This document shows positions 8,308-17,400 of a DNA stretch of 64,000 bases, one piece after another. The stretch comes from Sphingosinicella sp963974575 (GTDB taxonomy: Bacteria > Pseudomonadota > Alphaproteobacteria > Sphingomonadales > Sphingomonadaceae): the NCBI RefSeq assembly GCF_963974575.1, contig NZ_CAXBBQ010000003.1, positions 396,453 through 460,452 of the forward strand. Reading direction: 5' to 3'. Made by a program: the position numbers and the translations under genes. A model generated the notes under the pieces. That model was not told where the DNA came from. It saw only the letters and a list, made by a program, of their open reading frames with translations, and ran no database searches. The first letter of the stretch is position 1. The number at the start of each line of letters is the position of its first letter.

Positions 8308-10359
8308 ATGGACGAGCTCCTCGAATTTCACAGGGAACTGATCGCCGACATTCAGGGTGATGCCGACGCAAAGGGACTCATCACCGCCGAAGCATTTCTC
8401 GAGAAGGTCGGGGAGATCCTGGATGAGGCCGGAGAGGTTTCGTCACTGGATCTGTGTCATTTCGACGGTCGACACGGCAACAAGCCACTTCACCTCGACG
8501 CATTCAGCTGGGATGCGGAAGCCGGTGAAGGGGTACTCAGCCTCATTGCCTGCGATTTCGTTCTTTCCGAAGAGCCGCGATCAATAGCGAAAGACGAAAT
8601 AAATCCGTATCTGCAACGTCTTGCAAATTTCGCTTCGGCCGCAATCAAGCCTGATTTTCGGGAAGCGCTCGAGGAAACGAGCCAGGGGTTCTTTGTCGCC
8701 GACCTGATCTCGAGGTCATTGAAGAAGATCGGCAAGATCAAGCTCATTCTCGTGACCAATCGCGTCAACAAGGCCAGAACGGATGCCAGACCCGTCGGCG
8801 ATATCCGCGGCATTCCCGTCACATCGAACGTCTGGGACCTGCCACGCATCAGCCGGTTTGTCTCGTCGGGACAGACTCGCGAAGAGCTCGTCATCGATTT
8901 TGCCGAGGACTATGACGGCGCGATTCCCGTGCTCAAGGCTTCCTTCGACGGCGCGCCGTTCGAAAGCTACATCGCGGTCCTTCCCGGTGTGCAGCTGGCG
9001 GCAATCTACGAAAAATGGGGTGCGCGCCTTCTCGAAGCCAATGTCAGAAGTTTCCTGCAGGCAAGGAACAAGGTGAACAGGGGCATTCGCGACACGATAC
9101 GCGACAAACCCGAGATGTTCTTTTCGTACAACAACGGGCTGACCGCCACTGCCAACAGCGCCGAGATCATCGAAACGGGCGAAGGCCTGTTTCTCATGTC
9201 GGCGGAAAACCTGCAGATCGTGAACGGCGGGCAGACAACGGCATCGATCCATGCTGCAAGGAAGCTCGAGCAGCTCAAGGACGTATTCGTCCAGATGAAG
9301 CTGACAATCGTGCCGCCGGAGCGCACCGAGGAAATCGTGCCGCGCATCTCGGAATTTGCGAACAGCCAGAACAAGGTCAACGCCGCAGACTTCTTCGCCA
9401 ACCACCCCTTCCATATCCGCATGCAGGAGTTCTCCCGCCGCGTACTCGCGCCAAGCGGGGCTTCGGGTTACATCGAGACCAAGTGGTTCTACGAACGAGC
9501 CCGCGGTCAGTTTGCGGATGAACGGGGACGGCGGTCGATTTCGGAGCGGAAGCGCTTCGACATCGAGTTCCCGAAGGCGCAGTTCTTTACGAAGACCGAC
9601 CTTGCCAAGTTCGAGAACTCGTGGCGCGGCCTGCCTCATATCGTGAGCCGCGGCGCCCAGAAGAATTTCGGGGAGCTGGCAAAGGCAATCGGCGAGGAAT
9701 GGGGCCGCAGCGATGCCGGATTCGACGAAACCTGGTACAGGCGCCTGATAGCGAAGGCGATCATCTTCAGGAATCTCGAGCGTATTGTCCCGTACCAGCC
9801 CTGGTATGCCGGTGGCTACCGTGCCAACATCGTCACCTATGCCGTTGCAAAGCTGGTTCGCGACGCCGAGGCAATGAACAAGGCTATCGACCTTGATCAG
9901 GTCTGGAAGATGCAGCGCGTTCCCGTCATCCTCGAGCGCGCCAGTCTGGTCGCAGCGCAGGCTGCCAATGACGTGATCATCAATCCTCCCGCCGGCATCC
10001 GCAACATGAGCGAATGGGCCAAGCAGCAGGCCTGCTGGGCTCAGGTTTCGGGTCGCAGCCTCGCGTACGAAAGGGATTTCCACGACAGTCTGATCGATCC
10101 GCAGCAGGCGCGCGTAGTCAAACGTGATGAACGCCGTGAACGCGATGCAAGAAACCGGATCGATGCTCAGGCGGAGGTCGTGCTCCAGGGCGGCGAATAC
10201 TGGGAAAGGCTGCTTGCTTTCGGGCAGTCTTTGAATCAGCTTACGGAACGCGAACAGGGCATCCTCCGCGCGTGCGCGCAGATCCCGGACCGGGTACCAT
10301 CAGAACGGCAATGTCAGGTCGCTCTGGAGATCGTGAGCCGCCTTGAGGCCCACTACTGA
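8308..10359 (+). CDS. AIPR-family abortive-infection protein of Mza locus
   Basis: The 683-residue protein matches the AIPR (abortive infection phage resistance) family through the blocks FFSYNNGLTATAN and LQIVNGGQTTASIHAARK near residues 270-320, followed by ISEFANSQNKVNAADFFANH. AIPR proteins recur in defence loci with Z1 ATPases; their molecular activity is unsettled, though a nucleic-acid-processing role is suspected. Start is ATG 8308 with GAGGG five bases upstream; the longer frame from TTG 8290 overlaps the previous gene and has no good binding site. It is the last plus-strand gene of the four-gene unit and converges with the cytosine methyltransferase. Confidence 0.88.
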   Translation: MDELLEFHRELIADIQGDADAKGLITAEAFLEKVGEILDEAGEVSSLDLCHFDGRHGNKPLHLDAFSWDAEAGEGVLSLIACDFVLSEEPRSIAKDEINPYLQRLANFASAAIKPDFREALEETSQGFFVADLISRSLKKIGKIKLILVTNRVNKARTDARPVGDIRGIPVTSNVWDLPRISRFVSSGQTREELVIDFAEDYDGAIPVLKASFDGAPFESYIAVLPGVQLAAIYEKWGARLLEANVRSFLQARNKVNRGIRDTIRDKPEMFFSYNNGLTATANSAEIIETGEGLFLMSAENLQIVNGGQTTASIHAARKLEQLKDVFVQMKLTIVPPERTEEIVPRISEFANSQNKVNAADFFANHPFHIRMQEFSRRVLAPSGASGYIETKWFYERARGQFADERGRRSISERKRFDIEFPKAQFFTKTDLAKFENSWRGLPHIVSRGAQKNFGELAKAIGEEWGRSDAGFDETWYRRLIAKAIIFRNLERIVPYQPWYAGGYRANIVTYAVAKLVRDAEAMNKAIDLDQVWKMQRVPVILERASLVAAQAANDVIINPPAGIRNMSEWAKQQACWAQVSGRSLAYERDFHDSLIDPQQARVVKRDERRERDARNRIDAQAEVVLQGGEYWERLLAFGQSLNQLTEREQGILRACAQIPDRVPSERQCQVALEIVSRLEAHY

Positions 10360-10392
10360 ACTCCTGTCAGTGCCTGCATCGACACGTGGGCT

Positions 10393-11904
10393 TCAACCAT
10401 CGAGGATGTCCGAGAGGACTTCGGCGATCTGTCTCGCCAGAAGCGGCGGTACGGCATTCCCGACCTGAACATACTGCTGGGTGCGGTTGCCTTCGAAGAA
10501 ATAATTGTCCGGGAAAGTCTGCAACCGGGCGGCTTCCCGGACGGTCAAGCTGCGGCACTGCATCGGATCGGGGTGAATGAAGTAGTGCCCATCCTTCGAG
10601 ATGTGGCTGGTGACTGTCGCCGACGGCGCGTTCCACGACTGCACCCTGAACCGATCGGAAAACTTGCCGCTCTCCCAGTTCCGGTGTGCGGGCGCCAGAT
10701 CGCGAGGATATTCGTCGGCCTTGGGCGATCGTTCGAACACCTCGGCAAACATCGCCGCGAAGGCGTAGCGGGCAAGGTCGGTTTCCATGTGGCCACGGGT
10801 TTCGTGATTTGGAAGCGCCTTCAGGCGTGTGTCGGAAAGCCACGCGCGCAGCCGGCTGTCCTTCGCCGGGACAAGATGACTGCTCGACCGCGGGGGAATT
10901 TCATCCATCACTCCGATCTGTTTCGCCCTGTCTGCGAGAGCGCTGGCTACGGCTTTCAGCCACGTGCCCTCGGAACGTGATGACCTGGCGGCGATCCGGA
11001 AGGCCGAGATCACGGCCTTTCGCCAGTTCTCCGGCGTGTCCTCGCTCCGACTGAGCCCGCTCCGCAGGGCGGGCATGCCCTCGAGGACACTGGCGACAGA
11101 TACCCGCGGCACCGGCTCAAGCGTTCGCCCCGGCCCGTCGAGCGCCCCGCCCGAAAGGACGTCGCTGCGGATTCCCAGCAGGATGACGCGATGCCGACAC
11201 TGCGGAATGCCGAAATCCTCGCAGCGAATGACATGACCGGCCTGCTTCCCGCGCGCGGGAACGAGCGGAAGCAGCGTATAGCTGTCGGCGGAACCACCAG
11301 CCGCCCTCAGATCTTCCAGCACCCGATCAAAGATGCTTTCGCCTGCCACGCGCGACGAAAGCATCCCCTTCACGTTTTCCATGACGAAGGCCACAGGCTG
11401 GAGACGGCCAAGGATGCGGATATATTCCCTGTACAGGAAATGCCGGTGATCCTTGATGGCATCATAGTCCTTGATGCCTCGATTCCGGGCTCTGCCGACA
11501 AGCGAGTATGCCTGGCACGGGGGGCCGCCGATCAGGATCACGTCACCTGCTGCCGTCTCACGGATATGGTCTAGGCGGGGGTCGAGCTCGTTCCGGGCCT
11601 TCTCGGTGCCAAGTTCGAGCATCACGGTCTCGTCCACCGCAGCCCGCCATTCGTCCGGGTGGTCCGCGATCAGGTCGTCTCTGGTGATCTCGCCGGCAAT
11701 GTATCGATAGTAGCTTTTGGGAAGTTTCTCGAACTGCCGCGTAAACGCGCGCAATCTCAGCGTCCTGAACGCCGAAGGCTCCATCTCGACCGACAGCGCA
11801 ACATCGAAAGTCCTCTTTCCGCTGGACTCGCGCAACGAGGAGAAACCTTCCGCCAGTCCTCCCGGCCCGGCAAACAGATCAACGACCTTGAAGTTGCGAC
11901 GCAT
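10393..11904 (-). CDS. C5-cytosine DNA methyltransferase (Dcm-like)
   Basis: The 503-residue enzyme methylates cytosine at carbon 5 using S-adenosylmethionine. Visible motifs in order: VVDLFAGPGGLAEG (motif I), GGPPCQAYSLVG near residue 128 with the catalytic Cys (motif IV), FVMENVKGM near 172 (motif VI), and a C-terminal SLTVREAARLQTFPDNYFF then GNAVPPLLA (motifs IX-X). ATG 11904 is chosen because the next residues are motif I; a GTG at 11946 would add 14 residues. It diverges from the Vsr gene across 65 bases. Next to Mza it probably provides self-DNA modification, as such methyltransferases do in MORC/Z1 modules; its recognition sequence cannot be read here. Confidence 0.93.
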   Translation of the reverse strand: MRRNFKVVDLFAGPGGLAEGFSSLRESSGKRTFDVALSVEMEPSAFRTLRLRAFTRQFEKLPKSYYRYIAGEITRDDLIADHPDEWRAAVDETVMLELGTEKARNELDPRLDHIRETAAGDVILIGGPPCQAYSLVGRARNRGIKDYDAIKDHRHFLYREYIRILGRLQPVAFVMENVKGMLSSRVAGESIFDRVLEDLRAAGGSADSYTLLPLVPARGKQAGHVIRCEDFGIPQCRHRVILLGIRSDVLSGGALDGPGRTLEPVPRVSVASVLEGMPALRSGLSRSEDTPENWRKAVISAFRIAARSSRSEGTWLKAVASALADRAKQIGVMDEIPPRSSSHLVPAKDSRLRAWLSDTRLKALPNHETRGHMETDLARYAFAAMFAEVFERSPKADEYPRDLAPAHRNWESGKFSDRFRVQSWNAPSATVTSHISKDGHYFIHPDPMQCRSLTVREAARLQTFPDNYFFEGNRTQQYVQVGNAVPPLLARQIAEVLSDILDG

Positions 11905-11969
11905 CAGTCCGAAAGTCCCCTTCGCGCCGCTCTCATACCAGGACACGCCAAACTAGCCAGGAGAAAAGA

Positions 11970-12419
11970 ATGGCCGATGTTGTCGATGCAGCGACGCGCT
12001 CGAGGATGATGGCCGGGATCGGTGGCAAGAACACCAGGCCGGAAGTGCAGCTCCGGAAGGCAATGCACGCCCTGGGCTTCAGATACCGGCTCCATGATCG
12101 GAAACTGCCCGGGAAGCCCGATCTTGTCTTTCCTCGGTATCGGGCTGCAGTGTTCGTCCACGGATGCTTCTGGCATCGGCATGAAGGGTGCCGCTACGCT
12201 ACAATGCCCGCCACACGGCCGGAGTTCTGGGCTGCCAAGTTCGAGGCCAACGTCGCAAGAGACCGGAGAGCGGAACTGGCCTTGAGCGAAATGGGATGGC
12301 GTACGGCGACGGTGTGGGAATGCGCTCTCAGGCGATCATTGGCCAAGGTTGCGGCGCAGATGTCAGAATGGCTGACAAGCGAGACCCCTCTCAAGATTGA
12401 AATATCGGACGAGCACTAG
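11970..12419 (+). CDS. vsr: Very short patch repair endonuclease (Vsr)
   Basis: The 149-residue protein matches Vsr across its length: RSRMMAGIGGKNTRPEVQLR at the N-terminus, GKPDLVFPRYRAAVFVHGCFWH with the catalytic Asp and zinc-site His/Cys residues, and MGWRTATVWECAL near the end. Vsr nicks beside T:G mismatches that arise when 5-methylcytosine deaminates, so its pairing with the divergent cytosine methyltransferase is the classic arrangement. The start at ATG 11970 follows AGGAGA. In this locus it might instead serve as a nuclease component; Vsr-like proteins occur in MORC/Z1 defence modules. Confidence 0.95.
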   Translation: MADVVDAATRSRMMAGIGGKNTRPEVQLRKAMHALGFRYRLHDRKLPGKPDLVFPRYRAAVFVHGCFWHRHEGCRYATMPATRPEFWAAKFEANVARDRRAELALSEMGWRTATVWECALRRSLAKVAAQMSEWLTSETPLKIEISDEH

Positions 12420-12648
12420 AGAAAAGCAGTTAAAGTCGATGGCACCCATCAGTCCTCTACAGCAATCCTCTGTTAGTCAGCCCACTTTCGCCTACCAATC
12501 CCACCAACGTACGCACCTGAGTGGAGGACAGTGAGAAGGCTTCAGCAGCTGGCAGCGCATGTGAGACCAGATTAGCCATGCCAGACTTCAATATGTCTCG
12601 GGAAACTCCATTCTCGATGATCGCATCAACCCCTTGGTAGGTAAACGT

Positions 12649-12652
12649 GGCC
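12649..12652. repeat. Target-site duplication, left copy (GGCC)
   Basis: GGCC lies immediately outside the left end of the insertion sequence; an identical copy at 13922-13925 lies outside the right end. Removing one copy restores an open reading frame in the interrupted GIY-YIG gene, which supports the placement of the ends. Confidence 0.75.
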
Positions 12653-12721
12653 TTCCCCCGAAAACGTGGTCCATTTTGGTAGTTAGAGTTTCGGCTATTT
12701 TGCGCTTGGAAGGAGCGGAGA

Positions 12722-13000
12722 ATGGCACGGAAGAACTACACAGCAGAGCAGATTATCGGGATGCTACGGGAAGCGGAGGTTCGTCTTTCCGGTGGCGAGA
12801 AGACTGGTGCGATATGTCGCGGCCTGGGGATATCGGAGCAGAGCTATTACCGATGGCGACGTGAGTATGGCGGGTTGAAGGTAACGCAGGCGGCACGTCT
12901 GAAGTCGCTGGAGAAGGAGAATGCGCGGCTCAGGAAGGCAGTGTCGAACCTGACGCTGGATGCGCTGATCCTGAAGGAGGTCATCGAGGGAAAGTACTGA
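12722..13000 (+). CDS. IS3-family transposase OrfA
   Basis: The 92-residue protein is the DNA-binding subunit: a helix-turn-helix (YTAEQIIGMLREAEV, then GAICRGLGISEQSYYRWR) followed by a leucine-zipper-like helix (LKSLEKENARLRKAVSNL) for oligomerisation. It binds the element ends. Its last codons contain the heptamer G GGA AAG at 12988-12994, in the X-XXY-YYZ pattern for -1 ribosomal slippage, allowing an OrfAB fusion. Confidence 0.95.
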   Translation: MARKNYTAEQIIGMLREAEVRLSGGEKTGAICRGLGISEQSYYRWRREYGGLKVTQAARLKSLEKENARLRKAVSNLTLDALILKEVIEGKY

Positions 13001-13914
13001 GCCCCTCGCGACGCCGTGCTGGCGTTGCCCATGCCTGTGCGGCGCTCGGCGTGTCCGAGCGTCGTGCTTGCCGGGCGGTCGGCCAGCACCGTTCGACCCA
13101 GCGCCGTCCAGCACGGCCACGATCCGATGAGAAGCGCCTGACGGCATCGATCGTCCGGTTAGCATCGCGCTACGGTCGTTATGGCTATCGCCGGATCACC
13201 GCCCTGCTACGGCAGGAAGGCTGGACAGTGAACGCCAAAAGGGTTGAGCGCATCTGGCGTCGCGAGGGGCTGAAAGTACCACAGAAGCAGCCTAAGCGCG
13301 GCCGCCTCTGGCTGAACGACGGATCATGCGTGCGGCTTCGGCCACGCTATCGTGGCCATGTCTGGAGCTATGACTTCGTCGCGGATCGCACCCACGACGG
13401 CAAGGCGTTCCGGATGCTTACCGTGATCGACGAACATAGCCGGGAATGCCTGGCGATCCATGTCCAACGCCAGCTCAAGAGCGATGATGTGCTGGCTGTG
13501 CTCACCGATCTGTTCGTGAAGCATGGCCCGCCGGCCCATATCCGCTCCGACAATGGCGCTGAGTTTACCGCCAATGCCGTGCGGGAGTGGCTTGGCAGGA
13601 TCGGCGTAATGACCCTCTACATCGAACCCGGATCACCTTGGGAGAATGGATACTGCGAAAGCTTCAACGGCAAGCTGCGCGACGAGCTGCTCAACGGGGA
13701 GATCTTCTATACACTCAGGGAGGCCCAGATCCTGATCGGGCGCTGGCGTGAGCATTACAATACCATCCGACCACACAGCTCGATCGGCTATCTCCCACCG
13801 GCACCCGAAGCCATCTTGCCTCGCCCTGCTGGTCTGCCCTACGCTCCGCTCCGGTCAGCCCAGCAGGGCGACCATAACCGCCGGAACTCTAACTTATCCG
13901 GTGGACCCGCCTAA
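12991..13914 (+). CDS. IS3-family transposase OrfB (integrase catalytic domain, expressed by -1 frameshift)
   Basis: OrfB is the catalytic half, in the -1 frame relative to OrfA; coding similarity begins right at the slippage site (reading K-V-L-S-P-S-R-R-R-A-G) well before the first possible independent start, GTG 13051. The DDE integrase core is visible: WSYDFVADRTHDGKAFRM with the first Asp, IRSDNGAEFTA with the second, and SPWENGYCESFNGKLRDELL with the Glu. The C-terminal WREHYNTIRPHSSIGYLPP is typical of the family. It ends with TAA inside the right inverted repeat region. Confidence 0.93.
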   Translation, partial: KVLSPSRRRAGVAHACAALGVSERRACRAVGQHRSTQRRPARPRSDEKRLTASIVRLASRYGRYGYRRITALLRQEGWTVNAKRVERIWRREGLKVPQKQPKRGRLWLNDGSCVRLRPRYRGHVWSYDFVADRTHDGKAFRMLTVIDEHSRECLAIHVQRQLKSDDVLAVLTDLFVKHGPPAHIRSDNGAEFTANAVREWLGRIGVMTLYIEPGSPWENGYCESFNGKLRDELLNGEIFYTLREAQILIGRWREHYNTIRPHSSIGYLPPAPEAILPRPAGLPYAPLRSAQQGDHNRRNSNLSGGPA

Positions 13915-13921
13915 TGGGGCA

Positions 13922-13925
13922 GGCC
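13922..13925. repeat. Target-site duplication, right copy (GGCC)
   Basis: Right partner of the GGCC at 12649-12652, directly after the terminal CA of the insertion sequence. Confidence 0.75.
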
Positions 13926-14468
13926 AGATTCCCCAACCCTCCTGCCAGGTTAGTGAGACAGCCGCCTTCGTGAAGCCGACCGTGTTCTTTGATGAGATCA
14001 GCTTCCCGCTCCAAACAGGCGAGCTGGTCAGCGGCGTCAAAATGGGTGTCGATCCGATAAAGGACTTGATCGCCATCTCGGATGAGCTTGCGAATGACAT
14101 TGCACTTGAAAGGATTCGACTCGCCGACAGGATGGTTGCGCCGGGCCTCTGCTTCATGTTCCAAAACACGGCGGTTTAGCCCCTTACCGACATAAAACGG
14201 ACGCCCGTCTGGCCGACAAAGGACGTAGACATAGAATCTGCCAGAAATCGTCCGCAGGAACGACTCGACCGCTCGGCGATCACCTTCGAAAATCATAACG
14301 ACTATGGATTCCTCATATGGGGAGACCATACGTGCAGAGCACAATGGCAAAGCAGCAAACACCAAGCCAAAAATAGGTCCGTGTACTTTGTCTCAGATCC
14401 GAGGAAGCAGAAAAGCGTAAGTGCCCATCCTCATCGTTTCCGTCGGTCGATTTGAAGCCGGCTCGGAA

Positions 14469-17400
14469 CTAAAGGGCATCGGATATCCTTGTCTGCAGGT
14501 CTGGTCCTACGCGCCGGAAACCGAGAAGCCTGGCTGCAGTACGAATCAAGTCCGCATCATCACCACCCGCGTTGTCCTCGCGCGCGATATCCAACGCGGC
14601 CTTTACCTCGAGCATAGAAATATTCGCCGCCTTCAATGTAGCGCCGTTCTCAAGGGAGCGGTCACGAACAGGCGGCGCCTCCAACTGATCGTGTGTGAAC
14701 CAGAATGTCCCGTCGGACAGCAGTTGGCTGTCCTGTGACCTCGCGCGGACAAGTGCTGCACGTGTGGCGGTAATTATCCGCGATCCGGCTTTCTCCTTTC
14801 CGAAGCAGGATGCGATTCGCCGTGCCGCCTCCTCAATGTGAATGGGGCCTTCTGCCTCTACGATCCGCTTGACGAGTTCGGCCAATGTCGCGGTGCTCAC
14901 CTCATGTGGCTCCTGAGAGCTGCTCACCGGGAAAACCGCGCGCTGATATGCAGGCATCTTGCGCTCGACGATGTCCGGAATTGCGATTATCGGTTGCGGC
15001 TCGATCGGCTCGATGGACACCGGCCGTGCTCGGTTCGCGCCATTCACTTTGATGCCGGCTTCGGCCGCATCCTTCGCGGCAACAAGTACGTGGCGCAACC
15101 GTTCGATCTCCGCGCGCCGGTTGTAGAACCAGTCAGTGCTCCAGATGCGGTGGAAGCGCCAGCCGAGGTGCTCCAGCACGTCCTGCCGCAGGCGGTCGCG
15201 CTCGCGCGCCCAGAGCGCACTGTGATAGGCGGCACCGTCACATTCAACCGCGAGCACGTAGGTCCCCGGCCGGTCGGGATGGCGAACGCCGATATCGATA
15301 CGGAATCCGGCAGATCCAACCTGCGGATCGGCAAGGAAACCGAGGCTGCGAATCACGTCTGCGACGTCTTCCTCGAACGGCGTGTCGGCTCCGAGCCCCG
15401 TGGGCAGGTACTCATCGAGCTGGCCAGTCTTGGCGAACTCCAGGAAGCGCTTGAGGATGCGTGGTCCTTCGCCAGCCGTCCTGCTGACATCAATATCGCC
15501 GGGATCGAAGGAAGCGAAGACTTCGCAGCGGATGCGGGCCCGGGTGAAGAGAACATTGAGCCTGCGCTCCCCTCCCTCGCCATTCACCGGGCCGAAGGAC
15601 ATGCTGGTGAGCCTTCCTCCCGCGACCGCTGGACCATAGCCGACGCTGACAAGGATGACATCGCGCTCGTCGCCCTGAACGTTTTCGATGTTCTTGACGA
15701 AGATGTCCTCTGCCTGCCCCTCCCGCATGAAGCCGTCCAGAATGGAATCCCCGCGGCGAGCCAGTTCCAGCAGCTCGGTAATGAGGTTCCGCTGCGCGAA
15801 CGAGAAGGTCACGATCCCTAGCGACATACTGGGATTCTTACGCGCATGCTCCGCGACCCGGGCGACGATCGCCTCCCCCTCCTTGCGATTGTCACGTTTG
15901 CCCCCCTTGTCGTACACGCCAGCGACTTGCGTGAAGCACAGTCCAAAGGCAGGGTCGGCCTGAAGCGGGGATGGCGGAAGGATGAGCCCGTCTTCGTAGA
16001 ACTCACGGTTCGAAACCTTGATCAGCGAGGGGTCGCGCGAACGATAGTGCCACTGGAGCATTCGCGAACCAAGCCCGCGCGCCTCACAGAGGGTTAGCAC
16101 ACTCTCCATTGCCGCTACCTTTGCGGCACCCGCCAGCAGTTCCGGTTCATCTTCATCGGCATCGTCGTTCGCTGCGAGCCTGTCAAAGAACGAGGAGGGT
16201 GGAAGCTGCTTCTGATCACCCACAACGACGATCTGCCCGGCGCGGGCGATCGCCCCCAGCGCGTCTTCTGGACGTACCTGGCTGGCCTCGTCGATGACGA
16301 GCAGATCAAACGTCAGCGCTCCTGGTGGGAGGAACTGAGCGACGGAGATTGGGCTCATCAATAACACCGGCTTGATCCGCTGGATCGCGGTGCCGGCGCG
16401 CTCGAACAGCCGTCGAATCGCCAGATGGCGCATCTTCTTGCCGATCTCGCTTCGGATCACGCCCATCTCGCCTTGAGCCCCCTGAGGAACCTGAGTCAGA
16501 TGGCTGGCCAGAATATCGGTAACATTATCCGACAGGCGCTTCCGTTCCAGCTCAGCGAACGTCGTCACCAGCTCGTGGCGCTTTTCCATTGGGAGCTCGC
16601 GAAGGACCGGGGACTGGTCAAGCGCCTGGCGCCACAACTTCTCGGCGCGCGCGAACCGTAGTTCTACCGCCGCGGCAGGACCGTCGATCGCGCCTGTTCG
16701 CATGCGCTCCGCCAACTCAAGTAGCCCGGCGTCAGCCATCTTTCGATGCATGCGGGCGAGTTGCACCCATCCCGCGTATCGGTCCGTAGCGGCCGCCATT
16801 TCCCGGAGACGGAGGACAATTGCCCTGATTTCGACCTGATCGAAACGCTCGATTCCAAAGACCGCCGGGTCTAGATCGAGGAATTCGGCCGCAGCGGTGA
16901 AAGCTGGTTGCGCGGATGCCAAAGCCTCGCGGAGGCTGCGCAACATTATCGTCGCCGTTCCAGAACCGGCAACCCGAGTTGCCGCAACGGCCGCCACTGC
17001 GAGCGATGCTTGAGAGAGATTATTGCACCACATCGAGATCGCGATCAGTGATGAGAAGTCGCTCCGTTCTCCACGCCAGTCGTCACCAAGAATGCTGGCA
17101 CCGTATGTTTGATCCGCCTCCCAGATCGCTCGCTTGCTTCCGACTTCGGCAAGTGCATCAATCAGGGCCACGCGATCAGCAGCGGCCTTCGGCAGAGGCC
17201 CCCGAAGCAGGCCGGCAAGCTCGCGCGACGCTCCGCGATAGGCCCCGCCCAGTCGAGAGAAGAACGAGTTGCATCCTGCAACAAGCGGTCCACGCAGTCT
17301 CGCCACCGGATGGGCAAACGCCGCATCGGTGAAGGTCGGCACCTGCGCCTCATACGCCGAGCGCCATTCGGCCCCGGCGTACAAGAGTTGTTGCAGTCGT

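Larger units (their letters stand above)
12653..13921 (+). mobile_element. IS3-family insertion sequence, IS407-like group
   Basis: The element is about 1,269 bases with imperfect terminal inverted repeats: the left end (TTCCCCC... then TGGTCCA and TAGTTAGAGTT at 12653-12691) pairs with the right end read in reverse (TGCCCC... GGGTCCA ... AAGTTAGAGTT, 13921-13884). It is flanked by the 4-base direct repeat GGCC at 12649-12652 and 13922-13925, the duplication length usual for the IS407 group. It carries overlapping transposase frames orfA and orfB joined by a -1 frameshift site. Both frames look intact, and the interrupted gene is otherwise still readable, so the insertion is probably recent. 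Confidence 0.88.
12457..14329 (-). pseudogene. GIY-YIG nuclease gene split by an IS3-family element
   Basis: The 5' part (14329 to 13922) encodes a GIY-YIG domain of the LEM-3-like/COG3680 type: FYVYVLCRPDGRPFYVGKG followed by RRVLEHEAEARR, a fold that cuts DNA through a single catalytic site. The frame then enters the insertion sequence. Removing the element and one copy of the 4-base duplication GGCC joins codon GCC to position 12648, and the frame stays open for 63 more codons to TAG at 12457-12459, giving an intact ancestor of 199 residues. The tail begins TFTYQGVDAIIENG. Start ATG 14329 is preferred; TTG 14365 and ATG 14296 are alternatives. As it stands the protein lacks its last 63 residues and ends in element-encoded ones. 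Confidence 0.85.

Noticed and set aside
13748..14179. Plus-strand open frame running from the insertion sequence into the GIY-YIG gene
   Set aside because: It crosses the element border and is antisense to the GIY-YIG domain; created by the insertion.
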